A stretch of 64,000 nucleotides of DNA from Dialister sp900541485 (GTDB taxonomy: Bacteria > Bacillota > Negativicutes > Veillonellales > Dialisteraceae). Of this stretch, positions 18,719 through 27,124 are shown piece by piece. A program made the position numbers and the translations under genes. The notes under the pieces are model-generated. The model was not told the DNA's origin and searched no databases. It worked only from the letters and a program-made list of their open reading frames with translations. The stretch covers positions 186,001 to 250,000 of the forward strand of contig OZ221974.1 in NCBI GenBank assembly GCA_965119665.1, written 5' to 3'. Each line of letters begins with the position of its first letter. Within the stretch, counting starts at the first letter, position 1.

Positions 18719-19174
18719 CTATGCCTGCAGTAACTCCTCAATACGTTTTTTAAAAGTTGTTACCCCTTCCGGCGATCTGGCAATTACTAAAATTGTGTCA
18801 TCCCCTGCTAATGTTCCCATGATTTCTTCCAACTTAGCTTGATCAATAGCAGCTGCCACAGATTGTGCAGATCCCGGCAAAGTATGAATAACTACAAAAT
18901 TCATACTGCTGTCAATTTTAGTTACCGCGCCCTGAAATAAGAGTGCTGTATGATTTCTTGATATAACATTTGCTTTTTCTGTTGATAATGCATATTTATA
19001 GTGTCCGTCTCCATAAGGAATTTTTATAAGCATCATCTCCTTGATATCTCTTGAAACTGTTGCTTGCGTAACCGCAATTCCTTCTTTTTGCAAAGCCTGT
19101 GCCAGCTCTTCCTGTGTTTCTATAATTTGGTTTTGAATAATTTCTTTGATTTTCATACTTCTATATCGTTTCAT
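18719..19174 (-). CDS. argR: Arginine repressor ArgR/AhrC
   Basis: Hexameric arginine-responsive regulator. In 151 residues it has a winged-helix DNA-binding domain (about 1-70, with the recognition segment TQATVSRDIKEM) and a C-terminal arginine-binding and oligomerisation domain with the IMGTLAGDDTILVI region. The ATG at 19174 is chosen because GGAGG lies 5 bases upstream; an in-frame ATG four codons earlier overlaps this ribosome site. It precedes recN by 8 bases. No arginine biosynthesis genes are in the window, so its targets lie elsewhere. Confidence 0.93.
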   Translation of the reverse strand: MKRYRSMKIKEIIQNQIIETQEELAQALQKEGIAVTQATVSRDIKEMMLIKIPYGDGHYKYALSTEKANVISRNHTALLFQGAVTKIDSSMNFVVIHTLPGSAQSVAAAIDQAKLEEIMGTLAGDDTILVIARSPEGVTTFKKRIEELLQA

Positions 19175-19217
19175 AAAAACCTCCATATGCTTAATTTTTA
19201 TACAGTTCTATTGTTTA

Positions 19218-19246
19218 ATTTTATAGTATTTAATGAATACGGTCAA
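19218..19246 (-). promoter_or_regulatory. Promoter of argR-recN, with adjacent palindrome
   Basis: Minus-strand -35 TTGACC (19241-19246) and -10 TAAAAT (19218-19223), spaced 17 bases and about 45 bases before argR. Just upstream is the 12-base perfect palindrome AATATGCATATT (19249-19260). It could be an operator, for instance for ArgR itself, but it matches the usual ARG box poorly, so that part is a guess. Confidence 0.6.
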
Positions 19247-19282
19247 TAAATATGCATATTCGGGCGTAACAACCAATTAAAT

Positions 19283-19325
19283 AAAAAAGATCCGTCCTTT
19301 ACCTATACCAGATACCGGAGGAATC
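19283..19325 (-). terminator. Probable terminator after nadK
   Basis: An imperfect stem pairing GATTCCTCC with the segment ending GGACGGATC, followed on the minus strand by TTTTTTATTT. It lies just past the nadK stop and ahead of the argR promoter, where a terminator is expected. Mismatches in the stem keep confidence moderate. Confidence 0.45.
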
Positions 19326-19331
19326 TCCAAT

Positions 19332-20204
19332 TTATATTTTTTTCACCAACTTATCAGATAATATTTCCCAAAAATCTTGATCTTTAAAACGGACGAACCG
19401 TATTTTTTTTCGGATTCCCTGTACAACCAGCGTTTCTCCTTTTTTCAAGTCATAAGATCCGTTACCATCCATCGATATATGCAAGATTTCTTCTCTATCT
19501 GACAAAGTGATTTTTACAATATCTCCTTCTGACAGCACAGATGAAAATTTAGCAAGTGTATGAGGACATATCGGAACAACAATCATTTCCTGTGCAGCAG
19601 AATGAAGAATCGGGCCTCCGCAAGAGAATGCATATCCCGTAGAACCTGTCGGAGTGGAAATAATAAGACCGTCACATGGATATTGTTGTGCAAAATTATC
19701 GTTAATCCATAAATTTAATCTTACCATCTTACCGATTTGGTTCTTCCCGATTACCACATCATTTAATACAACCGGTAATTTTGTAGCATGATTTTCCCCA
19801 TCTAAAATAGTAGCTTCCAAAAATAATCTCTCTTCCAATACATAATCCTGTTTGATTAACTGCCTGATTTTAGATTCGGTATCATTTTCTTTTATGGAGT
19901 TTAAAAATCCTAATTCCCCTAAATGAATTCCTGTCAAGAAAACCTCATAATCAGAAAAGATTTTAGCGGTTTCCAGATAAGAACCGTCTCCTCCTACAGA
20001 TAAAATGTGTTTTAAGTGTGTTCCCATCCACTCCGTAGTCTTATAAAGAGAGGGATTGATATAAATATTCTTTTCCTCAAGCTTACTTTTCGCTTCATTT
20101 GCAACAAAATATTTTACCTGTTGATTCTCTAATATCTTAATTAATTTAGGAAGGTATTGATAAATTTTTTGTTTTTTTATATTCGGATAGATACCAAACT
20201 CCAT
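19332..20204 (-). CDS. nadK: NAD kinase
   Basis: Phosphorylates NAD to NADP. The 290-residue protein has GGDGS (71-75), the NDVVIGK motif (149-154) and TPTGSTGY (184-191), all diagnostic. A GTG at 20213 overlaps the tlyA stop, but the ATG three codons on (20204) is preferred because GAGGTG lies 6 bases before it. The tlyA-nadK-argR-recN order is the common Firmicute arrangement. All substrate-binding motifs are intact. Confidence 0.95.
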   Translation of the reverse strand: MEFGIYPNIKKQKIYQYLPKLIKILENQQVKYFVANEAKSKLEEKNIYINPSLYKTTEWMGTHLKHILSVGGDGSYLETAKIFSDYEVFLTGIHLGELGFLNSIKENDTESKIRQLIKQDYVLEERLFLEATILDGENHATKLPVVLNDVVIGKNQIGKMVRLNLWINDNFAQQYPCDGLIISTPTGSTGYAFSCGGPILHSAAQEMIVVPICPHTLAKFSSVLSEGDIVKITLSDREEILHISMDGNGSYDLKKGETLVVQGIRKKIRFVRFKDQDFWEILSDKLVKKI

Positions 20205-20209
20205 ATGCC

Positions 20210-21031
20210 TCACCTCTTTAGCTCAAGATGTGCTTTTTCTACAATTTCAGAAATGCGACTAGTATCAAAGATTTCTTCGGAATGAAATTTTAATAAAGCC
20301 AAAAACTCAATATTCCCTGACCCGCCTTTTATCGGCGAATATGTCAAATCACAGACAACAAAGCCCTCTTTTTCAAAGTTTTGAATCGTATCTCTGATAA
20401 CCTCTTCATGAATCAGCGGATCACGTATCACGCCGCCCTTTCCCACCTTTTCCTTACCCGCCTCAAATTGCGGTTTTATAAGAATAATCAGCGCCCCTTC
20501 TTCTTTTAATATAGATTTGACAGCCGGAATAATCCGCAACACAGAAATAAAAGAAATATCCGTTGCTACAACATCCACTGCTTCTCCCAGCATTTGTACA
20601 GTTACATCTTTAATATTTGTTTTCTCTAAATCAATTACTCGGGAATCATTTCTCAACTTCCAGTCCAATTGATTTGTTCCCACATCAATTGCATATATTT
20701 TTTCTGCTCCGTTTTGTAATGCACAATCAGTAAAACCACCGGTGGAAGCACCTATGTCTGCCATGATTTTATGTTTCATATCAAGATTAAATACTTGAAT
20801 TGCTTTCTCCAATTTATATCCGCCCCGTCCCACATAGGGCATAATATTTCCTTTTATCCTGAGACGGCAATCTGAGGGGACCTTGGTCCCCGCTTTATCG
20901 ACAGGAGTGTCGTTAACTAAAATAATTCCCTCCATGATATGCCTTTTAGCCATTTCCCGACTCTTAAAAAAACCTTTTTCGACAAGTAAGATATCAAGCC
21001 GTTCCTTTTTTACTTTGATTTTGTCTTTCAT
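20210..21031 (-). CDS. tlyA: TlyA-family rRNA 2'-O-methyltransferase
   Basis: A 273-residue protein with an N-terminal S4 RNA-binding domain (about 8-68) and an FtsJ-like methyltransferase domain with the SAM loop DIGASTGGFTDCAL. TlyA enzymes 2'-O-methylate rRNA cytidines and were once described as hemolysins. Here the S4 domain and the position between ispA and nadK support the RNA-modifying role. It ends just before the nadK ribosome site. Family certain; the exact target nucleotide cannot be read from sequence. Confidence 0.92.
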   Translation of the reverse strand: MKDKIKVKKERLDILLVEKGFFKSREMAKRHIMEGIILVNDTPVDKAGTKVPSDCRLRIKGNIMPYVGRGGYKLEKAIQVFNLDMKHKIMADIGASTGGFTDCALQNGAEKIYAIDVGTNQLDWKLRNDSRVIDLEKTNIKDVTVQMLGEAVDVVATDISFISVLRIIPAVKSILKEEGALIILIKPQFEAGKEKVGKGGVIRDPLIHEEVIRDTIQNFEKEGFVVCDLTYSPIKGGSGNIEFLALLKFHSEEIFDTSRISEIVEKAHLELKR

Positions 21032-21073
21032 AAATAGATAATGCCCCTGCGAATAATTAATTAAAAGGCTTTA

Positions 21074-21949
21074 TTACTTTATTCTTTTATAAATAAAGTC
21101 AAGCAGTTCACTCAAAATCTGATTATATTTGATGTTTTCTATAACTTTTTTAGCAACTTTTATTTCTTTTTGTGCAAAATATTTTGTCTCATCTACCCCA
21201 AGCATTGTAACATAAGTTATTTTTTTATCCGTAACATCTTGCCCCGGCATTTTTCCCATAACTGATAAGTCGCCTGTCACATCCAGCAGATCATCGGTAA
21301 TTTGGAACAATAGTCCCAAATGTTTGCCAAATTCGTGCAAAGCATCTTTTTCTTCTTCTGATACATTTGATATAGCCATTGCCATATCAATAGGTGCACA
21401 TAACAAACAACCTGTTTTGCAGTAATCAATCAGCTGTAATTCTTTTAAGTCGATTTCCTGCCCCTCCACAGACTTATCATGAGATTGTCCGGCAACCATC
21501 CCAAAAGGCCCGGCTGCCACTGATAATATATGTATAAGTTTAATTTTTTCTTCTGCAGCTAATGTTCTATTATCGGCAATCAAGGTAAATGCAACCGTTA
21601 ATAGCCCGTCCCCTGCCATCGTCGCTATACCGGAGCCGAACTTTTTATGATTTGTCGGCTTTCCCCGTCTGTAATCATCATTGTCCATCGCCGGTAAATC
21701 ATCATGAATCAGTGAATACGTATGAATACATTCAATAGCTGCCGCAATATCTAAATACTTTTTTGAATCATTCCCCAAAATATCTAATAAAAAAAGAAAT
21801 AAGAAAGGGCGTATCCGTTTACCACCTGCCATCAAACTGTAATTCATTGAATCAAATAAAATTTGATGTTCTCTATAATCAGGTTTCAGAAGTGTTTTCA
21901 AATACTTGTTAATCAGATTTTGCTTTTGTTGAATTAAGTCCTCTATCAT
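21074..21949 (-). CDS. ispA: Farnesyl/geranylgeranyl diphosphate synthase (polyprenyl synthetase)
   Basis: Makes short-chain isoprenyl diphosphates, used among other things for undecaprenyl carrier lipid. The 291 residues have the first aspartate-rich motif DDLPAMDNDD (83-92) and the second DDLLD (219-223). The spacing DDxxxxD in the first motif is the bacterial FPP-synthase type. The gene overlaps xseB by 41 bases, an unusually long overlap, but the next in-frame ATG (residue 36) would remove conserved N-terminal helices. Product chain length is inferred from the family. Confidence 0.93.
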   Translation of the reverse strand: MIEDLIQQKQNLINKYLKTLLKPDYREHQILFDSMNYSLMAGGKRIRPFLFLFLLDILGNDSKKYLDIAAAIECIHTYSLIHDDLPAMDNDDYRRGKPTNHKKFGSGIATMAGDGLLTVAFTLIADNRTLAAEEKIKLIHILSVAAGPFGMVAGQSHDKSVEGQEIDLKELQLIDYCKTGCLLCAPIDMAMAISNVSEEEKDALHEFGKHLGLLFQITDDLLDVTGDLSVMGKMPGQDVTDKKITYVTMLGVDETKYFAQKEIKVAKKVIENIKYNQILSELLDFIYKRIK

Positions 21950-22172
21950 TTTTAGGATTGTCCTCTTCCCGGATTAATTTTTCAATCTCCAAAGAAATAT
22001 CATTCATTTCATTTTCTGTTGCTCTTAATATAGAAAGACATTGCTTAGCTGCAACAGTTCCCTCTTTAAAAACATCCATCATCTCATCTATAGAAAGCTC
22101 GCCATTTTGCAGTATTTCTACTGCTTTGCTGAGATTTTCCATAGAAACCTCGAAGCTGTTTTTGTTGCTCAT
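21909..22172 (-). CDS. xseB: Exodeoxyribonuclease VII small subunit
   Basis: An 87-residue helical protein of the XseB family: SFEVSMENLSKAVEILQNGELSIDEMM is the conserved core, followed by the family's lysine-rich helix. It binds the coiled-coil of XseA to form exonuclease VII, which degrades single-stranded DNA. It lies 34 bases downstream of xseA and runs 41 bases into ispA. The C-terminal 20 residues are polar and probably disordered. Confidence 0.92.
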   Translation of the reverse strand: MSNKNSFEVSMENLSKAVEILQNGELSIDEMMDVFKEGTVAAKQCLSILRATENEMNDISLEIEKLIREEDNPKNDRGLNSTKAKSD

Positions 22173-22206
22173 AATTTCATCCTTTATCCATTAATTGGCG
22201 TTTGAA

Positions 22207-23259
22207 TTACTGCTTGGTGTCGTTCAATAAAAGAAGTTGTTCCATTACTTCAAATGCCTTGTGATTAATCTTATTTTTTAGCATTCCTTGTAATAAAAGC
22301 CACTGTAAGAATACTTTTCGTCTTCCTTTAAAAAAAATATCCGTATCAGATAAATAATTTAAATCCTTTAGTGTAAAAATTAAATGAAAACGCCTATCAG
22401 CCATATATTTTTTTATACACTTTTCTGAAAAAGTAATTTGGCTAAAAATTTTCTCCAAAATATATTTTTTCTCCGGAACAGCAATTTCAACTGCCTGCGT
22501 GGGTGTAGAGGCTCTTACATCTGCGACACGATCCAATAAAGTATAATCATTTTCGTGACCGACTGCTGAAATGATAGGAATTTTTGACCGGAAAACCGTA
22601 TCGAGTAAAACTTCTTCATTAAACGGTTGCAAATCCTCTTCCGCACCACCGCCACGGGCAATAATAAGCACATCCGGCGGATTTCTTTCTTGATTGGCTA
22701 TGTCAATCATATTTGCCATATCCGCAGCAGCACCGGTCCCCTGTACAAATGAGGTATATAACGAATAGGAAACAGAATTATTTCTCTTGTTTCCCGTTTT
22801 TAGAATGTCATAAATAACTGCACCCGAACCGGATGTAATTATACCGATATGAAAAGGAAATTTCGGAAGTTTCTTTTTATGCGAGACTGCAAAATACCCC
22901 TTTTTATCCAGCTCCGCTTCTAATAACTCATTTGATAAGGTCAATGCACTTTCTTTTACTGAAATAATCCGTTCCACATATAAAACAGGAGTGCCTCTGC
23001 TTTTATCAAATCTCAAATCGCCAATAATTGAAGCCTCAGTTCCATTTAATAAGCTTCTCCCCAAAAAACTGCTGCGCATTTTTCCTATCTTGCAATAGAT
23101 ACGGAGATTTTCATCAATTAATGAAAAAAATCTGATCCCTGAAAAGTGAACAGATAGGTTACTGATAGTTCCCCTTACCGTTATATTTTTAAAACTATAA
23201 TCTTTTTGAAATACTGATGAAACAAGAGCACTACATTCTTGAACAGTGTAAATTTTCAT
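22207..23259 (-). CDS. xseA: Exodeoxyribonuclease VII large subunit, short form
   Basis: XseA by its N-terminal OB fold (about 1-100) and catalytic core: IGIITSGSGAVIYDIL, IIARGGGAEEDLQPFNEE and PIISAVGHENDYTLLD (with the conserved D-x-D-R-x-A-D-x-R-A-S-T-P stretch after it). At 350 residues it is about 50-100 shorter than typical XseA proteins (roughly 400-456). The missing length is in the C-terminal coiled-coil where XseB subunits attach. Downstream xseB is present, so the enzyme is probably functional. Its start overlaps the Kae1-like gene by 29 bases. Confidence 0.9.
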   Translation of the reverse strand: MKIYTVQECSALVSSVFQKDYSFKNITVRGTISNLSVHFSGIRFFSLIDENLRIYCKIGKMRSSFLGRSLLNGTEASIIGDLRFDKSRGTPVLYVERIISVKESALTLSNELLEAELDKKGYFAVSHKKKLPKFPFHIGIITSGSGAVIYDILKTGNKRNNSVSYSLYTSFVQGTGAAADMANMIDIANQERNPPDVLIIARGGGAEEDLQPFNEEVLLDTVFRSKIPIISAVGHENDYTLLDRVADVRASTPTQAVEIAVPEKKYILEKIFSQITFSEKCIKKYMADRRFHLIFTLKDLNYLSDTDIFFKGRRKVFLQWLLLQGMLKNKINHKAFEVMEQLLLLNDTKQ

Positions 23260-24193
23260 CCTTGTACCTCATGCATGCACCAAAAGCATTTCCTGTTGCA
23301 TTATCACTGCTGAACTTCGGGTCTGCGAATATGGGCAACAGATTCTTTTCCCGGCAAATTCTACCGATAACTGTCCTTAAATACAAATTACTCATTACTC
23401 CGCCAACAGAAATAAAAGGCATCTGCTGCTTAAAGGGATATGGTCCTATGACTCTTTTTAGAGAATTAGCAATGGCTGTAATTACCCCTCTTGCTATATC
23501 CTCCTTAGCGTATATTTTTTTTGCTATATCTCTTTGAACCTGAGTCTCGGCGCCGGCGTAACTGAATGCATCTTTTATTTTTGCCACAGGTACCTGATAA
23601 GTATCTGCCCCTGATAGAGCAAGATCCTCAAGCTTTTGTCCGGCAGGAAACGGAAGCCCCAAGGATACTCCTATTCTGTCAATAAATTGTCCCGCCGTAA
23701 TATCTTTGGAATGTATCAAATTTCTGATTTCCATTGTATTCATATTCCAATCAACAGATAATATGTCTTGTGTTCCTCCGGAAAGATGCATCATATAAAA
23801 CGGCTGATTCCATAATTCAGGAAAAATACGTATTGCAGCAAGCGCATGATTTTCCTGATGACTAAACGAAAAAAACGGAATTTTATGAACCGATGAAATA
23901 GCCTGGGCAAATCCTTTCCCTACAAGAAAAGCGGGCATATATGAATCTGCCCGCCTACGTGGTGATACTGACACCCCAACTCCATGAATATCTTGAAGGC
24001 AGGATTCTATTTTTTTTAAAATTACAGGAAGATTCTTTGTATGCTGGAAAACCATTTCAGACTGGGATAAGCCTCTATTTCCTGTTTTAACGCGGAGAAC
24101 AATTCGTTCTTCTGCTACAATCCCCTGCTCCTCATCAAATACAGCAACTGATGTAGTATAACAACTGGTATCAATTCCTAAAAACTTAGACAT
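23231..24193 (-). CDS. Kae1/TsaD-like protein (paralogue of the t6A enzyme)
   Basis: A 320-residue ASKHA-fold protein of the TsaD/Kae1 family, often annotated O-sialoglycoprotein endopeptidase. It opens with LGIDTSCYTTSVA, has the metal-binding H112-x-x-x-H116 (SHQENH), HLSGGTQDIL, and a C-terminal SSDNATGNAFGA resembling the TDN motif of TsaD. However, the GPGL-type loop of true TsaD is replaced by SPRRRADSYMPAFLVG. That divergence and the location between nusB and xseA suggest a paralogue, not the main tRNA t6A enzyme. Similar genes upstream of xseA are known to me in other Firmicutes; function unproven. Confidence 0.82.
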   Translation of the reverse strand: MSKFLGIDTSCYTTSVAVFDEEQGIVAEERIVLRVKTGNRGLSQSEMVFQHTKNLPVILKKIESCLQDIHGVGVSVSPRRRADSYMPAFLVGKGFAQAISSVHKIPFFSFSHQENHALAAIRIFPELWNQPFYMMHLSGGTQDILSVDWNMNTMEIRNLIHSKDITAGQFIDRIGVSLGLPFPAGQKLEDLALSGADTYQVPVAKIKDAFSYAGAETQVQRDIAKKIYAKEDIARGVITAIANSLKRVIGPYPFKQQMPFISVGGVMSNLYLRTVIGRICREKNLLPIFADPKFSSDNATGNAFGACMRYKDENLHCSRM

Positions 24194-24584
24194 CCGATTC
24201 CCTCAGCGCCGCATTTAAAATACCGTTAATAAAACGATATGAGTTTTCTCCTCCGTACTTTTTCGCCAATTCTACAGCTTCATTAATGATAATTTTTTTC
24301 CCGGAAGAATCCTCGCTGTAGGTAAATTCTGCTATGGCCAGACGGAGAATACTCTTATCTACAATATTCAACTGATTTATGGACCAATTTTTTAAATACT
24401 TAGCAATATTTTTATCAATTGTGGCTAAATTTTCAGAAACAGAAGAAACCAGAAGATTTGCAAACAATCTGTCTTTCTCTGATAAAGATTCTTCAGTGTC
24501 CGGGATAATTTCACTGCTTTCAGGATTGACATCATTAGAATATACAACCATTAATGCATATTCTCTCGCACTACTTCTGCTCAT
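24186..24584 (-). CDS. nusB: Transcription antitermination factor NusB
   Basis: A 132-residue all-helical NusB: SSAREYALMVVYSND at the start, then the conserved IDKSILRLAIAEF and INEAVELAKKYGGENSYRFINGIL. It binds boxA RNA with NusE (S10) for rRNA antitermination. It overlaps the Kae1-like gene by 8 bases and follows the Asp23-like genes, the usual Asp23-nusB-xseA order in Firmicutes. No unusual feature. Confidence 0.95.
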   Translation of the reverse strand: MSRSSAREYALMVVYSNDVNPESSEIIPDTEESLSEKDRLFANLLVSSVSENLATIDKNIAKYLKNWSINQLNIVDKSILRLAIAEFTYSEDSSGKKIIINEAVELAKKYGGENSYRFINGILNAALRESDV

Positions 24585-24599
24585 CTCTACCTCTTCTTG

Positions 24600-24941
24600 T
24601 TATTTAATAATCTGAGTAACGGCAACATCGATACTCAAAATCAATTCGTCAGTTAACTCTTCAACTATGGATTTAATTTTTTCCTGTATCTTGCAACCGG
24701 TTAATGCAATATGGCAATTGCCAAAGAGAGCTACGGAAATATCAATACGAACCCCCTGTTTTGTATGACGGATAAAGATACCCTTTGGCGGCTTCTTTTT
24801 GAACGCAAAGGTAATTTCCTGCATAATATCTTGAAACCCATCAGAAGTAAAACAATACACTTCCGGAAACATACCGATTTCTTTCTCTATCTTTTCATAG
24901 ATAAGTTCATCAGATTTAGAAAAGTTTATTTCGTCTGCCAT
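24600..24941 (-). CDS. Diverged Asp23/Gls24-like protein of unknown function
   Basis: A 113-residue protein I do not recognise as a named family. Its second half (GVRIDISVALFGNCHIALTG, then KIQEKIKSIVEEL, ending IDVAVTQII) has the strand-helix-strand layout and spacing of Asp23/Gls24 proteins, and it sits directly after a clear Asp23 gene, 12 bases apart. The first half is acidic and not conserved with Asp23. Two cysteines (about 85 and 92) are in the core. Best reading: a diverged tandem duplicate, possibly a partner of its neighbour. No membrane segment. Confidence 0.6.
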   Translation of the reverse strand: MADEINFSKSDELIYEKIEKEIGMFPEVYCFTSDGFQDIMQEITFAFKKKPPKGIFIRHTKQGVRIDISVALFGNCHIALTGCKIQEKIKSIVEELTDELILSIDVAVTQIIK

Positions 24942-24953
24942 TTTATTACCTTT

Positions 24954-25304
24954 TTATGGGAAAATAATTTGTTCGATATTCACGTTTACTTCTGATACTG
25001 TAATTTCGGTATGTGAATAAATATTTTCCTTAACGGATTTTTGCAACTGCAGTGCAATTTCCGGAATTCGTCCTCCATATTCGACACATACATATAAATT
25101 AAGTGAAACCAGATTTCCTTTGACAGATACACGGACACCCTCTGCATCTTCGTCACTGATAACCGACGAAATTCCATGTGAATACCGGTCATCCATCCCT
25201 ATAATTCCGGTAGTGTCCAGTGCCGCTTCTTTTGCAAAAACTGCAATGACCTGATCAGCAATAGAAATGATTCCCAAGTCATTTTTAATCTTGGCAGCTT
25301 CCAT
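24954..25304 (-). CDS. Asp23/Gls24 family envelope stress-like protein
   Basis: A 116-residue cytoplasmic protein of the Asp23 family. It shows IADQVIAVFAKEAALDTTGIIG and the typical GVRVSVKGNLVSLNLYVCVEYGGRIPEIALQLQKSVKENI core. In Staphylococcus Asp23 sits under the membrane and is linked to cell-envelope stress; here it lies in the conserved efp-Asp23-nusB context found across Firmicutes, so a housekeeping envelope role is likely. It is 10 bases downstream of efp and followed by a diverged copy. Confidence 0.88.
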   Translation of the reverse strand: MEAAKIKNDLGIISIADQVIAVFAKEAALDTTGIIGMDDRYSHGISSVISDEDAEGVRVSVKGNLVSLNLYVCVEYGGRIPEIALQLQKSVKENIYSHTEITVSEVNVNIEQIIFP

Positions 25305-25314
25305 AAAAACGTTC

Positions 25315-25875
25315 TCACTTTACACGTTCAATATAAGCCCCTGTACGGGTATCAATACGCAATATTTCTCCTTCATTAATAAAAAGCGGCACAGAAACGG
25401 TATATCCTGTTTCCAGTTTTGCCGGCTTAGAGCCACCGGTCGCAGTATCCCCACGAATTCCCGGGTCAGTTTCTACAACTTTCAATTCCACAGAATTCGG
25501 AATATCCACCCCGATAATGTCTCCGTTGAAAAACATAATAGAACATTCCATCTCTTCTTTTAAGAAATTAATCTTATCTGATAACTGCTCTTTGGTCAGC
25601 ATAATCTGATCAAATGTTTCAGTATCCATAAAGCAATAAGAACCATCCGCTTCATAAAGATACTGCATGGGTTTACGTTCAACAACAGCAGGTTGTAATT
25701 TAATTCCTGCATTAAATTTACGTTCCACGACAGAACCATTTACAAGGTTTTTCAACTTTGCACGTACGAAAGCTGCACCTTTTCCCGGTTTTACATGTAA
25801 AAACTCTATACATTGCCATACGGAACCATCCAGTTCAATAGTAATACCCGGTCTTAAATCATTACTAGAAATCAT
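25315..25875 (-). CDS. efp: Translation elongation factor P
   Basis: A 186-residue EF-P that relieves ribosome stalling at polyproline stretches. Domain I has the modification loop HVKPGKGAAFVRAK with the tip lysine K32, and the C-terminal IRIDTRTGAYIERVK closes domain III. The lysine tip and flanks resemble Bacillus EF-P, which is 5-aminopentanolylated, not the E. coli beta-lysylated form; the type of modification here is inferred. It lies 16 bases downstream of the M24 peptidase gene, the standard pepP-efp pairing. Confidence 0.96.
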   Translation of the reverse strand: MISSNDLRPGITIELDGSVWQCIEFLHVKPGKGAAFVRAKLKNLVNGSVVERKFNAGIKLQPAVVERKPMQYLYEADGSYCFMDTETFDQIMLTKEQLSDKINFLKEEMECSIMFFNGDIIGVDIPNSVELKVVETDPGIRGDTATGGSKPAKLETGYTVSVPLFINEGEILRIDTRTGAYIERVK

Positions 25876-25891
25876 TTGTTTCTTCCTCCTG

Positions 25892-26947
25892 CTATACTCT
25901 TAAAAAATTCTTTGAAAATTTCGTCAAGACTTCAATATTGTCTTTGTTTATGACAACCGTATCCTCGATACGGACGCCGCCTATACCGGGGATATAAACT
26001 CCCGGTTCTACCGTTTCAGTCATTCCAATTTCCAAAACAGTATGATCATTGGGGGATAATGTCGGTGCCTCATGAATTTCAAGACCTACACTATGTCCGA
26101 GCGCATGCATGAAATAAGAATCAAGCTCAAATTTTTTTAAATAATTGCGTGCCTCACGATCCATGTCTGAGCAAATAACACCGGCTTTGAGCAGAGTCTC
26201 TATATATTCATTACATCCTAACACAGCATCATACATATATCTTTTCTGTTCGGATATGCTCCCCACTGCTACTGTCCTGGTAATATCAGAATGGTACCCA
26301 TTGTAAATAGCACCAAAATCGAAAGTAACCAAGTCACCTTCTTTAATAATTTTTTCTGTTGCCGTACCATGCGGATAAGCAGATCTTTCCCCTGATGCAA
26401 CAATCGTATCAAAAGACTTACCTTCCGAACCGACTTCAAGCATAGCACATTCAAGGATTGTTCTCAGTCGTGCCTCTGTTATACCGGCCCGAATATGAGG
26501 AACTGTTTTTTCAAATGCTATATCAGAAATACGGCAAGCCTCTCGTAAAAAATTCAATTCCTCAGCAGATTTAATTTGCCTCAATCCGTCTATTTTGCAA
26601 ATAGTAAATTTTGCCCCTGTATATGCCTGAGCAAAAGAAAGATACATTTTATGCGTTATAATTTCCTCTAACCCGACAGTTTTTATATTTTCCTTTTGGG
26701 ACAGTCTTGCTATACTCTCTGCTAATTTCCCTGCATAGTTAACAACTTCAAAACCTTCTGCTTCTTTTTTTGCCTGTTCGATATACCTATTATCCGTTAG
26801 AAGATAAAAGTTTTTCTTCGTTAAAAACAAAAAATTATCTGATCCTGTAAAATTACTTAAATATCTGCAATTTTCATCTTTTAGAACAAAAACAGCTTCC
26901 AAAGAATTATCTTCCAAAAACTTAAGAACTTCATCTTTTTTCGTCAT
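25892..26947 (-). CDS. Xaa-Pro aminopeptidase (M24 family)
   Basis: Metallopeptidase that releases N-terminal residues before proline. The 351 residues have a creatinase-like N-terminal domain (about 1-120) and a pita-bread domain with the metal ligands in VTFDFGAIYNGYHSDITRT (two Asp), HALGHSVGLEIHEAP (His), TETVEPGVYIPG (Glu) and GGVRIEDTVV (Glu). The frame is open to 26977, but the ATG at 26947 has GGTGAT 3 bases upstream and gives a length like Bacillus YqhT. It begins the unit that runs through efp to recN. Could equally be named pepP/pepQ-like. Confidence 0.92.
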   Translation of the reverse strand: MTKKDEVLKFLEDNSLEAVFVLKDENCRYLSNFTGSDNFLFLTKKNFYLLTDNRYIEQAKKEAEGFEVVNYAGKLAESIARLSQKENIKTVGLEEIITHKMYLSFAQAYTGAKFTICKIDGLRQIKSAEELNFLREACRISDIAFEKTVPHIRAGITEARLRTILECAMLEVGSEGKSFDTIVASGERSAYPHGTATEKIIKEGDLVTFDFGAIYNGYHSDITRTVAVGSISEQKRYMYDAVLGCNEYIETLLKAGVICSDMDREARNYLKKFELDSYFMHALGHSVGLEIHEAPTLSPNDHTVLEIGMTETVEPGVYIPGIGGVRIEDTVVINKDNIEVLTKFSKNFLRV

Positions 26948-27070
26948 TAAATCACCACTTTTCCATTTCATTATCATACAGTAAAATCAGCATTTTGTCT
27001 ATTTTCTTTATCTTTTTTATACATAGCAATCACATAAATCATATTATTATTCATCTGTATGAAAAACATA

Positions 27071-27111
27071 AAAAGCGCTCTTTCTGATAACATTCAGACA
27101 AAAGAGCGCTT
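27071..27111 (-). terminator. Terminator after the cobalamin operon
   Basis: An 11-base GC-rich inverted repeat AAGCGCTCTTT/AAAGAGCGCTT (27073-27083 and 27101-27111) with a smaller inner CTGA/TCAG stem. On the minus strand it is followed by TTTTTATGTTTTT. It lies 13 bases past the cobC stop. Confidence 0.88.
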
Positions 27112-27124
27112 CAGCAAGTCTGTT

